In this document: one piece after another, positions 10,079-18,493 of the stretch
How the letters are laid out: every line of letters starts with the position of its first letter
Position numbering within the stretch: the first letter of the stretch is position 1
NCBI RefSeq assembly: GCF_001636055.1
Contig: NZ_CP011789.1
Span: 4,712,001 to 4,776,000 of the forward strand
Length of the DNA: 64,000 nt
Direction of reading: 5' to 3'
From: Pseudomonas putida
Lineage (GTDB): Bacteria > Pseudomonadota > Gammaproteobacteria > Pseudomonadales > Pseudomonadaceae
Notes under the pieces: generated by a model
Database searches by the model: none
What the model saw: the letters and a program-made list of their open reading frames with translations, nothing else
What the model was told of the DNA's origin: nothing
Program-made: the position numbers and the translations under genes

Positions 10079-11263
10079 ATGTCCGAACGACTCCCCGAAC
10101 CCGACCTGGACTACCTCAAGCGCGTCCTCCTGGAGATGCTCGCCATCCCCAGCCCCACCGGCTTCACCGATACCATCGTGCGCTACGTAGCCGAGCGCCT
10201 GGACGAACTGGGCATCCCCTTCGAGCTGACCCGCCGTGGCACCATCCGCGCCACGCTCAAGGGCCGTCAGAGTTCGCCCGATCGCGCCGTCTCGGCACAC
10301 CTGGACACCATCGGCGCCAGCGTGCGGCAGTTGCAGGACAACGGCCGCCTGGCACTGTCGGCAGTAGGTCACTGGTCCAGCCGCTTCGCCGAAGGCAGCC
10401 GGGTCAGCGTGTTCACCGACACCGGCGTGTTTCGCGGCAGCGTGCTGCCGTTGATGGCCAGCGGGCACGCGTTCAACACCGCCATCGACCAGATGCCGAT
10501 CAGCTGGGAACACGTTGAGGTGCGCCTGGACGCCTACTGCGCTACCCGCGCCGATTGCGAGGCGCTGGGCATCGGCATCGGCGACTTCGTCGCCTTCGAC
10601 CCGCTACCGGAATTCACCGACAGCGGCCATATCAGCGCCCGTCACCTGGACGACAAAGCCGGCGTGGCGGCATTGCTCGCAGCCCTCAAGGCCGTGGTGG
10701 AAAGTGGCCGCCAACCGCTGATCGACTGCCATCCGCTGTTCACCATCACTGAGGAAACCGGCTCGGGGGCCGCAGGCGCGCTGCCTTGGGATGTCAGCGA
10801 GTTCGTCGGCATCGACATCGCCCCGGTGGCGCCGGGACAGGCGTCCAGCGAGCATGCGGTAAGCGTGGCGATGCAGGACTCGTCAGGCCCGTACGACTAC
10901 CATCTGTCCCGTCATCTGCTCAAGCTCGCAAGCGACCAGGAGTTGCCGGTACGCCGCGACCTGTTCCGCTACTACTTCAGCGACGCCCACTCGGCGGTCA
11001 CGGCCGGGCACGATATCCGCACTGCGCTGGTGGCGTTCGGTTGCGACGCCACTCACGGTTACGAGCGCACCCACATCGACAGCCTGGCTGCACTGAGCCG
11101 CCTGTTGTCGGCGTACCTGCTCAGCCCGCCCGTGTTCGCCAGCGACTCGCAACCGGCCAATGCTTCTCTGGAGCGCTTCAGTCATCAACTGGAGCATGAT
11201 GCGCAAATGGAGAGCGATACCCGGGTGCCAGCGGTCGATAGCCTGGTGGGCAACAAGAGCTGA
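10079..11263 (+). CDS. M42-family metallopeptidase of the NAGGN operon
   Basis: A 394-residue co-catalytic zinc aminopeptidase-fold protein. Visible M42/M28-type ligands: AHLDTIGASV near residue 71 (His-x-Asp), RHLDDKAGVA near 190 (bridging Asp), TEETGSGAAG near 226 (catalytic and metal Glu), GIDIAPVAPG near 245 and HGYERTHIDSL near 330. A protein of this type is the regular third member of asnO-ngg operons, where it is assumed to turn over or process the osmolyte peptide; direct biochemical evidence is unknown to me. The chosen ATG follows AAGGAG by 6 nt; the longer in-frame start at 10025 would lie in the REP element. Confidence 0.9.
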   Translation: MSERLPEPDLDYLKRVLLEMLAIPSPTGFTDTIVRYVAERLDELGIPFELTRRGTIRATLKGRQSSPDRAVSAHLDTIGASVRQLQDNGRLALSAVGHWSSRFAEGSRVSVFTDTGVFRGSVLPLMASGHAFNTAIDQMPISWEHVEVRLDAYCATRADCEALGIGIGDFVAFDPLPEFTDSGHISARHLDDKAGVAALLAALKAVVESGRQPLIDCHPLFTITEETGSGAAGALPWDVSEFVGIDIAPVAPGQASSEHAVSVAMQDSSGPYDYHLSRHLLKLASDQELPVRRDLFRYYFSDAHSAVTAGHDIRTALVAFGCDATHGYERTHIDSLAALSRLLSAYLLSPPVFASDSQPANASLERFSHQLEHDAQMESDTRVPAVDSLVGNKS

Positions 11264-11375
11264 ACCTGGCGGCGGCGTCTACGCGGTTCAACCCGCTCAG
11301 ACGTCGCCGACGATTAACGTCCCTGCCCCACTTTCAAGTAGCATGCAGCCCAACCTGCCCAACCCGATAGCCAAC

Positions 11376-11603
11376 ATGCTGATCCCCTACGACCAACTCG
11401 AAGCCGACACCCTCACCCGCCTGATCGAAGACTTCGTCACCCGCGACGGCACCGACAACGGCGACGACACCCCGCTGGAAACCCGCGTGCTGCGCGTGCG
11501 CCAGGCCTTGGCCAAAGGCCAGGCATTCATCCTCTTCGACCTCGAAAGCCAGCAGTGCCAGTTACTGGCCAAGCATGATGTGCCACGGGAGTTGCTGGAT
11601 TAA
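11376..11603 (+). CDS. YheU-family (UPF0270) small protein
   Basis: A 75-residue protein beginning MLIPYDQLEADTLTRL, the hallmark N-terminus of the UPF0270/YheU family, with RDGTDNGDDTPLETRV following. Function is unknown. I chose the ATG at 11376 because all family members begin at this MLIP; an in-frame ATG at 11343 adds eleven residues that are not family-like, though neither start has a convincing Shine-Dalgarno. Its last four bases overlap the stop of the convergent csrA paralogue. Confidence 0.85.
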   Translation: MLIPYDQLEADTLTRLIEDFVTRDGTDNGDDTPLETRVLRVRQALAKGQAFILFDLESQQCQLLAKHDVPRELLD

Positions 11604-11788
11604 GACGAGGAGCTGCGCTCCAGCTCCTGCTCCTTGATACGCTTGTAAATCTCCGAGCGGTGCACCACCACTTCACGCGGTGCACTGATCCCGAAGCGCA
11701 CCACACCCCCTTCGACGGCCATCACTTTGATGCGGATGTTCTCGCCGATGGTGACGACCTCGCCGACATCACGTCCGATTACCAACAT
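11600..11788 (-). CDS. csrA: CsrA/Rsm-family RNA-binding translational regulator, RsmI-like
   Basis: Small homodimeric RNA-binding protein that blocks translation by binding GGA motifs near ribosome sites. The 62-residue product shows the whole CsrA fold: MLVIGRDVGEVVTIGENIRI, then VEGGVVRFGISAPREVVVHR, ending in a helix YKRIKEQE. Key RNA-binding residues Leu/Val at position 3, Arg near 31 and the terminal VHR are present. It diverges from RsmA/RsmE (which start MLILTR) and matches the RsmI subgroup of Pseudomonas. Its own ribosome site contains several GGA triplets, suggesting self- or cross-regulation. An upstream in-frame TTG would extend it, but the family always starts at MLxI/L. Confidence 0.93.
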   Translation of the reverse strand: MLVIGRDVGEVVTIGENIRIKVMAVEGGVVRFGISAPREVVVHRSEIYKRIKEQELERSSSS

Positions 11789-11802
11789 GCTCCGATCCTC
11801 CA
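11789..11802 (-). promoter_or_regulatory. GGA-rich ribosome-binding site of the csrA paralogue
   Basis: Reading the minus strand, the 14 nt before the ATG are TGGAGGATCGGAGC, with three GGA triplets. GGA in or next to the Shine-Dalgarno is the core recognition element of CsrA/Rsm proteins, so this is a plausible autoregulatory or cross-regulatory site. Confidence 0.5.
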
Positions 11803-11920
11803 GACCCAGGGAAAATCCGAGCCTGCTATGGGCATTCGGCCTATTCAATCATTCAGCTGTGAAATAGACCGCACCTACCCAGATCGGTAAAAAGACCTAC
11901 AGACGGCACCTGCAGAACAG

Positions 11921-12733
11921 CTACTGCCCTGGCCGCGCCTTGGCCCGCATCTTTACCGCCATACTGGCCATCTCGTCATAGAGCACCTGCGGGGCTTGGC
12001 ACTTCAGACGCCAGGCATCGCGCCCGGCCTCGTGTGGCAGAATCAGGAATTCGCCCGCCGCGACCTGAGCGTGGATGTAGTCGGCAATCTGTGCGGCAGT
12101 GATGGGCGAGCCTTCCAGCAGCTTGCCGACTTGCGCCTTCATCGCCGGATTCGGCCCGCGGAAAGAGTCGAGCAGGTTGGTCTGGAAGAACGAGGGGCAC
12201 ACCACATGCACCCCCACCTCGAGCTGGCGCAACTCCACCAGCAGGCTTTCCGAAAGCGCCAGCACACCGGCCTTGGCGACGTTGTAGTTGCTCATCCCCG
12301 GCCCTTGCATCAGCGCCGCCATCGAAGCGATGTTGATGATGCGCCCCTTGCTGCGCTCGAGCAGTGGCAAAAACGCCTTGCAGCCCTTGACCACGCCCAT
12401 CAGGTTGACTGCGATCTGCCAGTCCCAGTCTTCAAGCGACAGCTCGGCGAAGAACCCGCCCGAGGCGACGCCCGCGTTGTTGACGATCACATCGATGCCG
12501 CCGAATTGTTCTTCGCAGGCTTGGGCCAAGGCGGTGAGCTGGCTGTAGTCACGCACGTCGCAACGCTGCACGAAACCATCGCCGCCTGCTGCACGTACCT
12601 GCTCCAGGGTTTCGCGCAGGCCAGCATCGTTGACATCTGCCAGCGCCAGGCGCCAACCCTCCCGAGCCCAGCGCAGGGCGATCTCGCGGCCCAGGCCGGA
12701 TCCTGCGCCTGTGATCATGATGCGGTTTTGCAT
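11921..12733 (-). CDS. Short-chain dehydrogenase/reductase (SDR) family oxidoreductase
   Basis: A 270-residue NAD(P)-dependent classical SDR. The dinucleotide-binding motif TGAGSGLG is at residues 8-15, NNAG at about 85-88 (VNNAGVASGG), and the catalytic Ser-Tyr-Lys is represented by IASMAAL (Ser), then SNYNVAKAGVLALSE (Tyr-x3-Lys) near 155. The C-terminus is rich in basic residues. The substrate is unknown; many Pseudomonas genomes have such an SDR next to csrA. I placed the start at MQNRIMITG (12733) because the fold begins immediately after it; an in-frame upstream start at 12778 adds a non-conserved leader. Confidence 0.85.
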   Translation of the reverse strand: MQNRIMITGAGSGLGREIALRWAREGWRLALADVNDAGLRETLEQVRAAGGDGFVQRCDVRDYSQLTALAQACEEQFGGIDVIVNNAGVASGGFFAELSLEDWDWQIAVNLMGVVKGCKAFLPLLERSKGRIINIASMAALMQGPGMSNYNVAKAGVLALSESLLVELRQLEVGVHVVCPSFFQTNLLDSFRGPNPAMKAQVGKLLEGSPITAAQIADYIHAQVAAGEFLILPHEAGRDAWRLKCQAPQVLYDEMASMAVKMRAKARPGQ

Positions 12734-12966
12734 GGTGACGGGCCTTGTGCCGACTGAATTGCAACCGAGTCTAATCAACGTCGGACAGCCAGGCAGGATT
12801 CATCAGGATAGTGAATGCAAGCCCATGACCGTTCAGTCAGTGCCGAGCTCGTCGACCTGCAAGGGGCAGACACACAAATGGAATCTTTCAGGTCCGGCAA
12901 CAGTCCGAATTTACAAGAGGCCAGCAGTTCCAGGCCCTTGACCCCAACCACGCAAGGATTTCGCCC

Positions 12967-13119
12967 ATGACCACGATCCTCATCATCATCCTGATCCTGC
13001 TGCTGATCGGTGGCTTACCGGTCTTCCCCCATTCGCGCAGCTGGGGTTATGGCCCGTCCGGCATCGTCGGTGCCGTACTGGTGGTGCTGCTGGTGCTGTT
13101 GTTGCTCGGGATGATATGA
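12967..13119 (+). CDS. DUF3309-family small membrane protein
   Basis: A 50-residue protein, MTTILIIILILLLIGGLP followed by FPHSRSWGYGPSG and a second hydrophobic stretch ending LLLLGMI. Two short transmembrane segments flanking the conserved PHSRxWGYGPSG hairpin define DUF3309, a family of unknown function widespread in proteobacteria and often linked to envelope stress or osmotic conditions. AAGGA precedes the ATG by 9 nt. Its 3' two-thirds is antisense to the C-terminal extension of the damaged sensor kinase gene on the other strand. Confidence 0.85.
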   Translation: MTTILIIILILLLIGGLPVFPHSRSWGYGPSGIVGAVLVVLLVLLLLGMI

Positions 13120-15517
13120 CGCCATCGCCATGCCGCCAGTGGCGGCATGGCGCTTGAGCTGGCGATCCAGTTGCTGCATCGCCGCGCGCAAGGCGCGCAC
13201 GTCTGCGCTCAATTGCTCCGGCGCTGGTAACGGCTCGGTGCAGGTTCGTTCGAGACGTTCGCACAATTCCACCAGAGCGCTGGCGCGCACGATGCGCGCA
13301 GCGCCCTTGACCCGATGGGCCAGTTGCGCAAGTGCCTGCGGCTGGCTCCTGAACGCCTGCAAGCACTTGAGATCACTACGGTTGCTGCTGCGCAGATCGG
13401 ACAGCAAGGCATTGAGCGCAGCTTGGTCCTTGCCCACCAGGCGCATCAGATGGCCCATGTCCAGAATCGATTGCCCGCATGCGTTCTCCTGTGAGGGTGG
13501 ACGACACGCCGTCAGTACCCGCTCCAGGTCTTGCAGCCCCAGCGGTTTGAACAGGCAACTGTCCATGCCCGCAGCCCGGCAGCGGTTTCGCTCATCGACC
13601 AGGGCGCTGGCCGTGAGCCCGATCACCCGACAGCGCGGACGCTCGCTGCGCCGCTCATGTTCGCGGATTGCCCGCGCCAGTGCGTGCCCACCGAGGCGTG
13701 GCATGTTGCAATCGCTGATCACGACATCGAAATGCTCCTTCAGCCACAAGCGCAGGGCCTGCGTGCCGTCTTCGGCGACGCGGGCCTGATGGCCGAGGTA
13801 ATCGAGCTGTTGGGCCAGCAACAGGCGGTTGGCCGGATAGTCATCGACCACCAGCACCCGCAATCTGGCGAAGTGCGTCATGGGCGTGGGCACGGCGGGC
13901 TCCTCACGGGCTTCCTGCGCGGTCAGCAAAGGCAGCTCAAGGTGAATGCACACCCGTGTTCCCTGCCCCAGCACACTGTCCAGCCTCAGGTGCCCGCCCA
14001 TCATCTGGCACAGGCTGCGGCTGATGGCCAGACCCAGCCCGGCGCTGTGCCGTGGCGATTGTCGTTGGTTGCTGGCCTGGCGAAACAGTTGGCCAAGGGC
14101 GGCCAGCTCATCGGCGGCAATGCCGATCCCGGTGTCCTCCACGGCAAGCTCGACCGACAGCCTGGCCCCCTGCGCACGCGCCTGCAAATCCAACCCGGAC
14201 ATGGCCATCGCCGGTGAACTTGATCGCATTGCTCAGAACGTTGGCGAGGATCTGCTTGAAGCGCAGAGGATCGAGCATGACCTCGCACGCCTGTGCACCG
14301 CACATGTCCAGTTCCAACACCAGGCCCTTGGCCCGCGCCTGCGCTTCGAACAACTGAACCACGCTGGCCACCTGCTCACCCAGCACGACCCGCTGCGGCG
14401 CCAGTTGCAAACGCCCGGCTTCGATCCGGCTGACATCGAGAATGTCACCGATCAACTCGAGCAGGCCGCGCGCGGCATCGGTGGCCACTTCGATGGCCAT
14501 GCGGTCGAGAACACCTTGGCCCGCCTTGCGCTGGGCCAGTTCGAGCATGCCCAGCAGGGCGTGCAGCGGAGTGCGGATTTCATGGCTCATGGTGGTGAGA
14601 AAGCCAGTCTTGGCCTGGTTCGCCGCCTCCGCCTCGCGGCGCGCCCGTGCCGCCTCTCGCTGCAGACGGCGCAGGTAACGAATCCACACCAGCGCCAGCA
14701 ACAGCAGGCCCAAGGCCGCCGCGAAGCCCCCCAGGATCTTGCCACGATAGCGTGACCAGACCCCGTCCCCCACGATCAGTGGATTGCGCCAGCGGCGCAC
14801 CAGGGCATCGGTTTCCTGTGGGGCAAGGCTGAGCAGGGCCTTGTTCAGGATGCCCTGCAACGCCTGCTCGCCGCGCGCCGTGGCCAGCGCAAAGTGAGCA
14901 GGCGGCAAGGATACGCTGGCCGCGATCTTCACGCGCCCCGGATACCAACGGGCGATCATCGGCCGCGCATCGTCGTAGGCCAGCACCGCCGCGCTCACCT
15001 CACCGCGTGCGACCGCGTGCAGTGCCTCGAGTGCCCCGCCATAGGCCTGCAAGCGGATACGCGGGTAGCGCTGGGCCAGGAGGTCCGGCACGGCACTGCC
15101 CAGGATCACACCCAGTCGGTGCCCCTCCAGCCCGACCAGGCTCGCAGGGCCGGAGGCGTCTTCACGCGTGACCAGCACCCGTGCCGCGCTCAGGTAAGCC
15201 CGACTGAAACTCAGCTCGCGGGCCCGCTGCGGGCTGTAGGGCAAACCGGCAATCACCTGCGCACGCCCCTGACGCACCCACTCGATCATCTGCTCGATAG
15301 TGCCTGAGGCTTGCACCTCGAAACGCAACCCGGTGCGCTGGCTGATCAATTGCAGGATGTCCAGGCTCAGTCCCTGCAGCCCCGCCTTGGCATCGCGATA
15401 GCTCAGAGGTAGCAACTGTTCGTCCAGCACCACCTTGACCACAGGATTGTCACTGATCCAGCGCTGCTCGGAGGTGCTCAACTGCAAGGCCGCGGGATCG
15501 TAGGCCGCCATCGCCAA
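13015..15517 (-). pseudogene. Frameshifted, apparently 5'-truncated hybrid sensor histidine kinase (BvgS-like)
   Basis: Two overlapping reading frames (15517 to 14108, and 14229 to 13015) together encode one hybrid kinase. Frame 1: a periplasmic SBP_bac_3/venus-flytrap domain, a transmembrane helix (GGFAAALGLLLLALVWIRYL), HisKA with SHEIRTP, and the N-box NVLSNAIKFT. Frame 2: VEDTGIGI (G1), GLGLAISRSL (G2), a receiver with VLVVDDY and phospho-Asp in ISDCNMP, and an HPt domain with AHRVKGAARIV. The reading frame is lost between about 14189 and 14196, where one extra base (or two missing) shifts it. There is no signal peptide, an in-frame TGA lies just upstream of the only possible starts, and BvgS-like proteins normally have a second flytrap domain before this one. 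I treat it as a decaying gene; a sequencing error at the shift cannot be excluded. Confidence 0.8.
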
Positions 15518-15659
15518 CGGGCTCCAGCGTCGGCGGATCTGCTCATGCGGGGATAGGTTGAAAGATTGGCATAGGCATCATGGCAGGCAATGCCCGCCCC
15601 GCCCTGACAAGCATCAGACAGGGGCAGCAACGGGCAATGGAAAGCAGGGAGTGAGCGAA

Positions 15660-16139
15660 TCAGGGGGTGGCGGTTTCGAACATCATGCTCACCAGCCCCT
15701 GGTAGCTGCCGGGCACATAGCCGCCGGCTGGCGCGGCTTGAGCCGCGATCTCGAAACCGACCACCGCACCCGGCGCTGCCTGCGCCGCGGTGATGACTTC
15801 GGTGGAGGTGGTGCTGAGTGTGGTGCCGGCCACCGACACATCCAGGCCGATGCTGTTCACGCCGTCGCTGACCGCCGCCGGCGACACCAGGTAAGCGGTG
15901 ATCGGGCCGACGGTGCTCTTGACCTGCAACTGCTTGCGGATCGGCTGCAGTTCGCTGCGGAACGAGTTCCAGGACAGTTCTTGCGGATCGTTCATCCAGT
16001 TGCCGCCCACCGGCTCGACGAAGAAGGCATCGGTAGGCACCTGTGCAGTGACCTGGACCTGCTTTTCGATAGGATCGACGGCATATGCCGATGCGACGGT
16101 GAACAGTGCGAGGGGCAGGGCCACGAACAGACGTTTCAT
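15660..16139 (-). CDS. CS1-type (alpha-fimbrial) major pilin-like protein
   Basis: A 159-residue secreted protein with signal peptide MKRLFVALPLALFTVASAYA cleaved before VDPIEKQVQV. The mature part follows the CfaB/CblA pattern: an early QVQVTAQVP donor-strand-like segment, SELQPIRKQLQVKS, a mid LSTTSTEVITAA region, and the C-terminal GGYVPGSYQGLVSMMFE beta strand. Such pilins need a dedicated alternative chaperone and usher, none of which is in this window. AAGGAG precedes the ATG. It sits directly upstream of the broken sensor kinase on the same strand. Confidence 0.75.
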   Translation of the reverse strand: MKRLFVALPLALFTVASAYAVDPIEKQVQVTAQVPTDAFFVEPVGGNWMNDPQELSWNSFRSELQPIRKQLQVKSTVGPITAYLVSPAAVSDGVNSIGLDVSVAGTTLSTTSTEVITAAQAAPGAVVGFEIAAQAAPAGGYVPGSYQGLVSMMFETATP

Positions 16140-16291
16140 GAGGAAATCTCCTTGAAGTGATGAGGCGGAATAACGCTTGACTGCGTCACCTGGCCCATTA
16201 TTCGCGGAGTAATCGACGCATTAACTCAGACCCTTCCCAGCGAGCTTGGGAAATTTCCCAGGGATAGAGAAATGCCATCAGTCAGAAACGA

Positions 16292-16318
16292 CGACGCCCC
16301 GGCAAGCGGGGCGTCGTA
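16292..16318 (-). terminator. Intrinsic terminator of actP
   Basis: A perfect 10-bp stem ACGACGCCCC / GGGGCGTCGT with a 7-nt loop. It lies just after the actP stop on the minus strand and is followed there by GTTTCT, a modest U-run. Confidence 0.8.
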
Positions 16319-16332
16319 CTCGGCATCAACGA

Positions 16333-17997
16333 TCAGTGGGAAACCGCACCACTGGCGCCCAGGCCGGTCTGCGAGCGAACGAACTGCGGGTAGAACAGTG
16401 CACGCTCGTCATCGGCAGCCTTGGACTTGTCGGTGACCGAGAAGAACCAGATACCCGCGAAGGCGATGATCATGGAGAACAGCGCCGGGTACTCGTACGG
16501 GTAGATGGCTTTTTCATGACCGAGGATCTGCACCCAGATGGTCGGGCCGAGAATCATCAGGCCAACCGCGCTGACCAGGCCCATCCAGCCGCCAATCATG
16601 GCGCCACGGGTGGTCAGCTTCTTCCAGTACATCGAGAGCAGCAGTACCGGGAAGTTGCAGCTTGCGGCGATGGAGAAGGCCAGGCCAACCATGAAGGCGA
16701 TGTTCTGCTTCTCGAACAGGATACCCAGGCCGATCGCCAGGACGCCCAGGGCGACGGTGGTGATTTTCGACACGCGGATCTCGTCCTTGTCGTTGGCCTT
16801 GCCCTTGCGCCATACGCTGGCGTACAGGTCGTGGGAAACTGCCGAGGCGCCCGCCAGGGTCAGGCCGGCAACCACGGCCAGGATGGTGGCGAAGGCCACG
16901 GCCGAAATGAAGCCGAGGAAGATGCTACCGCCCACGGCATCGGCCAGGTGCACCGCCGCCATGTTGTTACCGCCCAACAGGGCGCCGGCGGCGTCCTTGA
17001 AGTCCGGGTTGGTGCTGACCAGCAGGATCGCGCCGAAGCCGATGATGAAGGTCAGGATGTAGAAGTAACCGATGAAGCCGGTGGCATAGAGCACGCTCTT
17101 GCGCGCTTCCTTGGCATCGCTGACGGTGAAGAAGCGCATCAGGATGTGCGGCAGCCCTGCGGTACCAAACATCAGCGCCAGGCCCAGCGAGAAGGCCGAG
17201 ATCGGATCCTTGACCAGGCCGCCCGGGCTCATGATCGCCTCGCCCTTGGCATGCACCTTGATCGCTTCGGAGAACAGGGTGTTGAAGTCGAAGCCCACAT
17301 GCTTCATCACCATCAGCGCCATGAAGCTGGCACCGGAGAGCAGCAGCACGGCCTTGATGATCTGCACCCAGGTGGTGGCCAGCATGCCACCGAACAGCAC
17401 GTACAGGCACATCAGGATGCCGACCAGGATCACCGCGACGTGGTAGTCCAGTCCGAACAGCAACTCGATCAGCTTGCCCGCGCCGACCATCTGCGCGATC
17501 AGGTAAAAGGCCACCACCACCAGCGAGCCCGAGGCCGACAGGGTGCGGATCTCTTTCTGCCCGAGACGGTAGGAAGCCACGTCGGCGAAGGTGTACTTGC
17601 CCAGGTTGCGCAGGCGCTCGGCGATCAGGAAGAGGATGATCGGCCAGCCGACCAGGAAGCCGATCGAGTAGATCAGGCCGTCGTAGCCGGAGGTGAACAC
17701 CAGCGCGGAAATACCCAGGAAGGAAGCAGCCGACATGTAGTCACCGGCGATCGCCAGACCGTTCTGGAAGCCGGTGATGCGCCCGCCTGCGGCGTAGTAG
17801 TCCGAAGCCGACTTGTTGCGTTTCGAGGCCCAGTAGGTAATCCCCAGGGTGAAGCAGACGAAGGCCAGGAACATGATGATCGCCGACATGTTCAACGGCT
17901 GTTTCTGCACCGCGCCGCTGATTGCATCGGCAGCCCACACGGCGGGTGCGAAGGCACCGCAGGCCAGTACGGCCAAGGTTTTGGCGTGACGAATCAT
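16333..17997 (-). CDS. actP: Cation/acetate symporter ActP
   Basis: Sodium:solute symporter-family permease for acetate and other short monocarboxylates. The 554-residue protein begins with a cleavable leader ([23 protein letters not shown]) followed by about thirteen transmembrane segments; SSS hallmarks include [20 protein letters not shown] near residue 70 and [16 protein letters not shown] near 385. The ATG overlaps the stop of the DUF485 gene by 4 nt, so the two are translationally coupled as in the enteric yjcH-actP pair. No acs gene is adjacent here. The terminator hairpin directly follows. Confidence 0.96.
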   Translation of the reverse strand: MIRHAKTLAVLACGAFAPAVWAADAISGAVQKQPLNMSAIIMFLAFVCFTLGITYWASKRNKSASDYYAAGGRITGFQNGLAIAGDYMSAASFLGISALVFTSGYDGLIYSIGFLVGWPIILFLIAERLRNLGKYTFADVASYRLGQKEIRTLSASGSLVVVAFYLIAQMVGAGKLIELLFGLDYHVAVILVGILMCLYVLFGGMLATTWVQIIKAVLLLSGASFMALMVMKHVGFDFNTLFSEAIKVHAKGEAIMSPGGLVKDPISAFSLGLALMFGTAGLPHILMRFFTVSDAKEARKSVLYATGFIGYFYILTFIIGFGAILLVSTNPDFKDAAGALLGGNNMAAVHLADAVGGSIFLGFISAVAFATILAVVAGLTLAGASAVSHDLYASVWRKGKANDKDEIRVSKITTVALGVLAIGLGILFEKQNIAFMVGLAFSIAASCNFPVLLLSMYWKKLTTRGAMIGGWMGLVSAVGLMILGPTIWVQILGHEKAIYPYEYPALFSMIIAFAGIWFFSVTDKSKAADDERALFYPQFVRSQTGLGASGAVSH

Positions 17998-18305
17998 TGC
18001 TGCGCCTCCTTCAGGATCGCCTTGTTCAGCTCATCGAACTCGCCGTTGGCACGCCGCACATAGATGGCGGTGAGGACGAATGCCGAGAGGATCAGGCCGA
18101 CGCCCAGAGGAATGCCCCAGGTGATGGAAGAGCCGGGGCTGAGTTTGGCGCCGAGAATCTGCGGGCCATAGGCGATGAGCAGGATGAAAGCGCAGTAGAG
18201 GCCGAGCATGATCGCCGACAGGAGCCAGGCGAAACGTTCGCGTTTGGTGACCAGCTCCTTGAAGCGCGGACTTTCTTGTATCGATCGGTAGATGCTGTCG
18301 TTCAT
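17994..18305 (-). CDS. DUF485 membrane protein, partner of ActP (YjcH-like)
   Basis: A 103-residue inner-membrane protein with an amphipathic N-terminus ([20 protein letters not shown]) and two transmembrane helices ([19 protein letters not shown] and [19 protein letters not shown]). DUF485 genes precede actP in many bacteria and their products are presumed accessory subunits of the symporter. Overlap with actP by the tetranucleotide ATGA supports an operon. Confidence 0.92.
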   Translation of the reverse strand: MNDSIYRSIQESPRFKELVTKRERFAWLLSAIMLGLYCAFILLIAYGPQILGAKLSPGSSITWGIPLGVGLILSAFVLTAIYVRRANGEFDELNKAILKEAQQ

Positions 18306-18448
18306 TGTTTTTGTCCTAGCAGCAACACAGTAAGGGGAGAACCCGCCTTAACTTTATGCTGCCGGTGGACGCCAACCAGACGACCTTAGTCTTAGATGCA
18401 ACAGTCTTTTACCATTCGGGTAACAAAGTCAGGGCCAATGCGCACTTT

Positions 18449-18474
18449 GCAGGAGCGGGTTTACCCGCGAAAAG
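18449..18474. repeat. REP-type element, single copy
   Basis: TGCAGGAGCGGGTTTACCCG and flanking CGAAAAG, one unit of the palindromic repeat family of this genome, in the intergenic space before the betaine-binding-protein gene. Confidence 0.8.
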
Positions 18475-18493
18475 TACCCACTGGCCCTATCGG

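Noticed and set aside
8687..10513. 608-codon minus-strand ORF over ngg and the M42 peptidase
   Set aside because: Spans two recognised genes and an intergenic REP; no domain in its translation.
12630..12941. 103-codon plus-strand ORF across the SDR gene start
   Set aside because: Mostly antisense to the SDR N-terminus and rich in Pro/Arg/Ser; no ribosome site.
16247..16260. Palindrome TGGGAAATTTCCCA upstream of the pilin gene
   Set aside because: Perfect but isolated and more than 100 bp from the start codon, with no known regulator motif; may be chance.
16246..18063. 605-codon plus-strand ORF antisense to actP
   Set aside because: Translation is Gly/Gln/His/Asp-rich without hydrophobic core; actP is unambiguous.
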